The notes under the pieces were generated by a model, which made no database searches, was not told the origin of the DNA, and was given only the letters and a program-made list of their open reading frames with translations. The position numbers and the translations under genes are program-made. Of a DNA stretch of 24,786 bases, positions 22,123 to 24,786 are shown one piece after another (the stretch's first letter is position 1; each line of letters begins with the position of its first letter). The stretch comes from a bacterium (GTDB lineage Bacteria; Bacillota_I; Bacilli_A; RF39; UBA660). Location of the stretch: the NCBI GenBank assembly GCA_029012525.1, contig JAQXMG010000069.1:1-24786 (forward strand), in the 5' to 3' direction.

Positions 22123-23205
22123 ATGAAAATAATAATAAGTGCGGGTGGCACAGGAGGACATATCTATCCTGCAATAGCAATAATTAATAAATTAAAAGAA
22201 ATGGAAAAAAATGTTGATATTTTATATATAGGAACAACTGATAGAATGGAAAAAGATATCATACCTAATTTAGGAATTAATTATGTTGGTATTGAAATGA
22301 GTGGTTTAAGTAAAAATATAGTTAGATGTTTTAAAACTTTTATAAAACTAATAAAAAGTAATATTAAATGTAAAAAGATAATTAAAGATTTTAAACCAGA
22401 TGTAGTAATAGGGGTTGGTGGTTATGTTACTGTCCCAGTTATCTATAATGCAAGTAAATTAAAAATACCAACTATCTTACATGAACAAAATAGTGTTCCA
22501 GGAAAAGCAAATAAATTTTTAAGTAAATATGCAACAACTATATGTGTTTCTATGGAAGATAGTATAAAGTACTTTGAAAAAGAAAAATGCGTTTTTACAG
22601 GTAATCCAAGAAGTGAAGAAGTCCTAAAAGTGGTTAAAGCAAATAAAAAAGATTATAATTTGAATTTAACAAAAAAATTAGTTTTAATTACAACAGGTTC
22701 ACTTGGAGCATCAACAATTAATGAAAAAATTGTAAATATGTTATCCAAATTTGAAAATAAAAATTATGAAGTTTTACTTGTTTCAGGGAAAGAAAACTAT
22801 GATGAAATAAAAAATAATAGATTCCCTAAAAATGTCAAAGTAGTACCTTATATTGAAGATATGCCATCAGTTTTAAAAGTGACTGATTTAATTATAACAA
22901 GAGCAGGAGCAACAATAATTGCAGAATTTACATCTCTTGGTATTCCAAGTATTTTAATTCCAAGTCCTTATGTTGCCAATAATCATCAGTATCTAAATGC
23001 CAAAGCATTAAGTGATAAAAACGCTAGTTACTTGGTTGAGGAAAAAGATTTTAATGAAGATAAATTAATCAGTTTAATAGATAAAATTTTAGATGATAAA
23101 GAGGAATATAAAAAATTAAAAGAAAACACATTAAAACTTGGAGTAAAAAATAGTCAAACTAAGATTTATAATGAAATAAAAAAACTAGAAAGTAGGAAAA
23201 AATAA
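22123..23205 (+). CDS. murG: UDP-GlcNAc transferase MurG (lipid II synthesis)
   Basis: MurG adds GlcNAc to lipid I to form lipid II on the inner face of the membrane. The protein is 360 aa from the ATG at 22123. A GTG at 22114 is part of the Shine-Dalgarno region, so I reject it. The GT28 N-terminal motif AGGTGGHIYPA (7-17) starts right after the first strand, as usual. HEQNSVPGKANKFLSKYA and the donor-binding RAGATIIAEFTSLGIPSILI and NNHQYLNA motifs are present. The stop and the murB start overlap by one base (TAATG). The murG-murB-divIB order follows B. subtilis. Confidence 0.96.
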   Translation: MKIIISAGGTGGHIYPAIAIINKLKEMEKNVDILYIGTTDRMEKDIIPNLGINYVGIEMSGLSKNIVRCFKTFIKLIKSNIKCKKIIKDFKPDVVIGVGGYVTVPVIYNASKLKIPTILHEQNSVPGKANKFLSKYATTICVSMEDSIKYFEKEKCVFTGNPRSEEVLKVVKANKKDYNLNLTKKLVLITTGSLGASTINEKIVNMLSKFENKNYEVLLVSGKENYDEIKNNRFPKNVKVVPYIEDMPSVLKVTDLIITRAGATIIAEFTSLGIPSILIPSPYVANNHQYLNAKALSDKNASYLVEEKDFNEDKLISLIDKILDDKEEYKKLKENTLKLGVKNSQTKIYNEIKKLESRKK

Positions 23206-24104
23206 TGAATACGATAATTGAGACATTAAATAAAGATAGTTATATTATAAAAGAAGATGTATCTTTTAAGACTTTAACAACATATAAAACTGGAGGTACT
23301 TGCAAATTTTTAATTTCTCCAAAAAATGTTGATTCTTTAATTATTTTATTAAAAGAAATTAAAAAAAATAACGTTAAATATAAAGTATTAGGAAATGGAA
23401 GTAACATTTTAGTTAGTGATGATGTTTTTAATGGCATAGTTATAAAACTTGATAGATTAAATAATTTAAAACTTGATGATAATATTTTGACAGTAGAAGC
23501 TGGATATAGTTTGATTTCTTTATCACTTTTTTTAGCAAATAATAATTTAAGTGGTTTTGAATGGGCAAGTGGTATTCCGGGAACAATTGGTGGAGCAGTT
23601 TACATGAATGCTGGTGCTTATTTAAAATCAATTTCTGATTATTTAATAAGTGTAAAAGTTTTGGATGATAATTTAAATATAAAAACACTAACAAAAAAAG
23701 ATTTGAATTATTCTTATCGAAAATCAGCTTTAATGGAAAATAAATTTATTGTAATTGAAGCAAATTTTAAACTTGAACATAAGGAAAAAGAAGAAATTTT
23801 ACAAGTTATGAAAGATAGAAAAGAAAGAAGAATGACTTCTCAACCTTTAAATTATCCATCCGCAGGATCAGTTTTTAGAAATCCAGATGGCGATTATGCT
23901 GGAAGATTAATTGAAGAATGTGGTTTAAAAGGATATGAAATCGGAGGAGCCATGATAAGTGATGTTCATGCTAATTTTGTTGTAAATAAAGATAACGCAA
24001 CAAGTAGTGATATCAAAGCTTTAATTGAACTAGCAAAAGAAAAAGTTTATGAGAAATTTAATATAGATTTAAAAGTAGAACAAGAATTTTTTAATTGGGA
24101 GTAA
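23205..24104 (+). CDS. murB: UDP-N-acetylenolpyruvoylglucosamine reductase MurB
   Basis: MurB is the FAD enzyme that reduces UDP-GlcNAc-enolpyruvate to UDP-MurNAc. The 299 aa length fits type II MurB, common in Firmicutes. FAD-binding blocks are LGNGSNILVSD (62-72) and ASGIPGTIGGAVYMNAGAY (121-139). Catalytic regions are YRKSAL (171-176, with Arg172) and PSAGSVFRNP (218-227, with Ser222 as proton donor). HANFVVNKDNATSSDI is typical of the C-terminal domain. AGGAAAA just before the ATG and the one-base overlap with murG indicate coupling. Confidence 0.96.
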   Translation: MNTIIETLNKDSYIIKEDVSFKTLTTYKTGGTCKFLISPKNVDSLIILLKEIKKNNVKYKVLGNGSNILVSDDVFNGIVIKLDRLNNLKLDDNILTVEAGYSLISLSLFLANNNLSGFEWASGIPGTIGGAVYMNAGAYLKSISDYLISVKVLDDNLNIKTLTKKDLNYSYRKSALMENKFIVIEANFKLEHKEKEEILQVMKDRKERRMTSQPLNYPSAGSVFRNPDGDYAGRLIEECGLKGYEIGGAMISDVHANFVVNKDNATSSDIKALIELAKEKVYEKFNIDLKVEQEFFNWE

Positions 24105-24107
24105 TAT

Positions 24108-24776
24108 ATGAACAAAAGAAAACTAAAAAAAGGGGCAATTTTTGTATTATTATTAATTCTATTAGTGCTAGTTTTTTCATCAATTGTTTACTTTGTAATA
24201 GGCAGTGAAGTAAAAAATATTTATATCTATGGTAATACTAATCTAACAGATCAAGAAATAATAGAATTAGCAAAACTACAAGATTATCCAAACTTTTATA
24301 CAACAAGTTCCAATAAAATAGAAAATAACATAAAAAAGAACCCATTAATAAAAAAAGTAAAAGTAAAAAAAAGATTTTTTCAACAAGTTCATATTTATAT
24401 AGAAGAATATAAAATATTGTTTAAATCTGATGATAAATATACCTTAGAAAATGAAAAAGAAATTACATTATTAAAAGATAATTACAATGTTCCTATTTTA
24501 ATAAACTATGTTCCAAATACTAAAATGGAAAGTTTTATTTCTAAACTAAAAGAAGTAGATGATAGTGTTTTAATTAAAATATCTGAAATAAAATATGATC
24601 CAACAGAACTAGATGAAGATAGATTTTTACTTTATATGAATGATGATAATTATGTTTATATTACTTTAACTAAACTTGATTTAATAAATAAATATAATGA
24701 TGCCATAGAACAACTTGAAGGCAAAAAAGGTATATTATATTTAGACTCTGGTAATTATTTTAAAATTATGAAATAA
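24108..24776 (+). CDS. divIB: Cell division protein FtsQ/DivIB
   Basis: FtsQ/DivIB is a bitopic divisome protein that bridges early and late division proteins. The 222 aa protein has a basic cytosolic start (MNKRKLKKG), a membrane helix at about 10-32, and a POTRA domain at about 34-102 beginning VKNIYIYGNTNLTDQEIIEL, followed by a beta domain. GGGAGTAA overlapping the murB stop serves as Shine-Dalgarno, and only 3 nt separate the genes. The gene is complete: the stop TAA ends at 24776, 10 nt before the window edge, so the operon's further extent is not visible. Confidence 0.9.
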   Translation: MNKRKLKKGAIFVLLLILLVLVFSSIVYFVIGSEVKNIYIYGNTNLTDQEIIELAKLQDYPNFYTTSSNKIENNIKKNPLIKKVKVKKRFFQQVHIYIEEYKILFKSDDKYTLENEKEITLLKDNYNVPILINYVPNTKMESFISKLKEVDDSVLIKISEIKYDPTELDEDRFLLYMNDDNYVYITLTKLDLINKYNDAIEQLEGKKGILYLDSGNYFKIMK

Positions 24777-24786
24777 AAAAATGACA

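Noticed and set aside
1..24786. Genetic code 4 (TGA as Trp), considered because of the AT content.
   Set aside because: TGA ends several conserved genes at the expected length (VanZ-like, Cdd, RimM, TrmD) and Trp is encoded by TGG, so the standard bacterial code applies.

Overview
The window is strongly AT-rich, and every gene I can support lies on the + strand. It looks like a chromosomal housekeeping region of a low-GC Firmicute. The evidence is the yqfC-yqfD...ybeY-dgkA-cdd-era-yqzL-recO order, the rimM-trmD-rplS-lepB-rbgA-rnhB-topA order, murG-murB-divIB, and consensus sigma-A promoters with strong Shine-Dalgarno (SD) sites. TGA is used as a stop (for example VanZ, Cdd, RimM) and Trp is TGG, so this is genetic code 11 and not the Mycoplasma code. 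The yqfC/yqfD sporulation genes, the NPDTG-type sorting signal and the extreme AT content would suit an uncultured gut Bacilli or Clostridia lineage (RF39-like or similar). That placement is inference.

Layout. (1) 22-4979 is one tightly packed run: yqfC, yqfD, a VanZ-like membrane protein, ybeY, dgkA, cdd, era, a 41-codon yqzL and recO. (2) rpmF (5067-5246) has its own promoter and terminator. (3) 5313-8811 carries a SAM-dependent methyltransferase, an RluA-type pseudouridine synthase, an unrecognised protein, a YgjP-type metallopeptidase and a TrmH-family rRNA methyltransferase. It ends in a terminator. (4) 8995-10902 is a single-gene unit for a large secreted, repeat-containing surface protein with an NPDTG sorting signal, flanked by its own promoter and terminator. 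(5) 11027-13624 has rimM, trmD, an unknown gene, rplS (extended -10 promoter and probable L19 leader) and lepB. (6) 13634-15025 is a small accessory patch: two small proteins, the frameshifted relic of a RhuM-family gene, and a small membrane-anchored protein. (7) 15058-18518 has rbgA, an rnhB fused to an N-terminal nucleotidyltransferase-like domain, a radical SAM protein and a cytosolic transglutaminase-like protein. (8) topA and a zinc-ribbon/HtrA-type protease are each probably transcribed alone. (9) murG, murB and divIB start a cell-wall/division run that is cut by the window edge.

Most genes serve ribosome and RNA maturation (Era, YbeY, RimM, TrmD, RbgA, L19, L32, methyltransferases, pseudouridine synthase), DNA maintenance (RecO, RNase HII, TopA), and envelope biogenesis or secretion (DgkA, MurG, MurB, DivIB, LepB, HtrA). 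I found no tRNA or rRNA gene, CRISPR array, intact mobile element or recognisable defence system. The least ordinary items are the RnhB fusion, the NPDTG surface protein, the RhuM relic and the radical SAM/transglutaminase pair.
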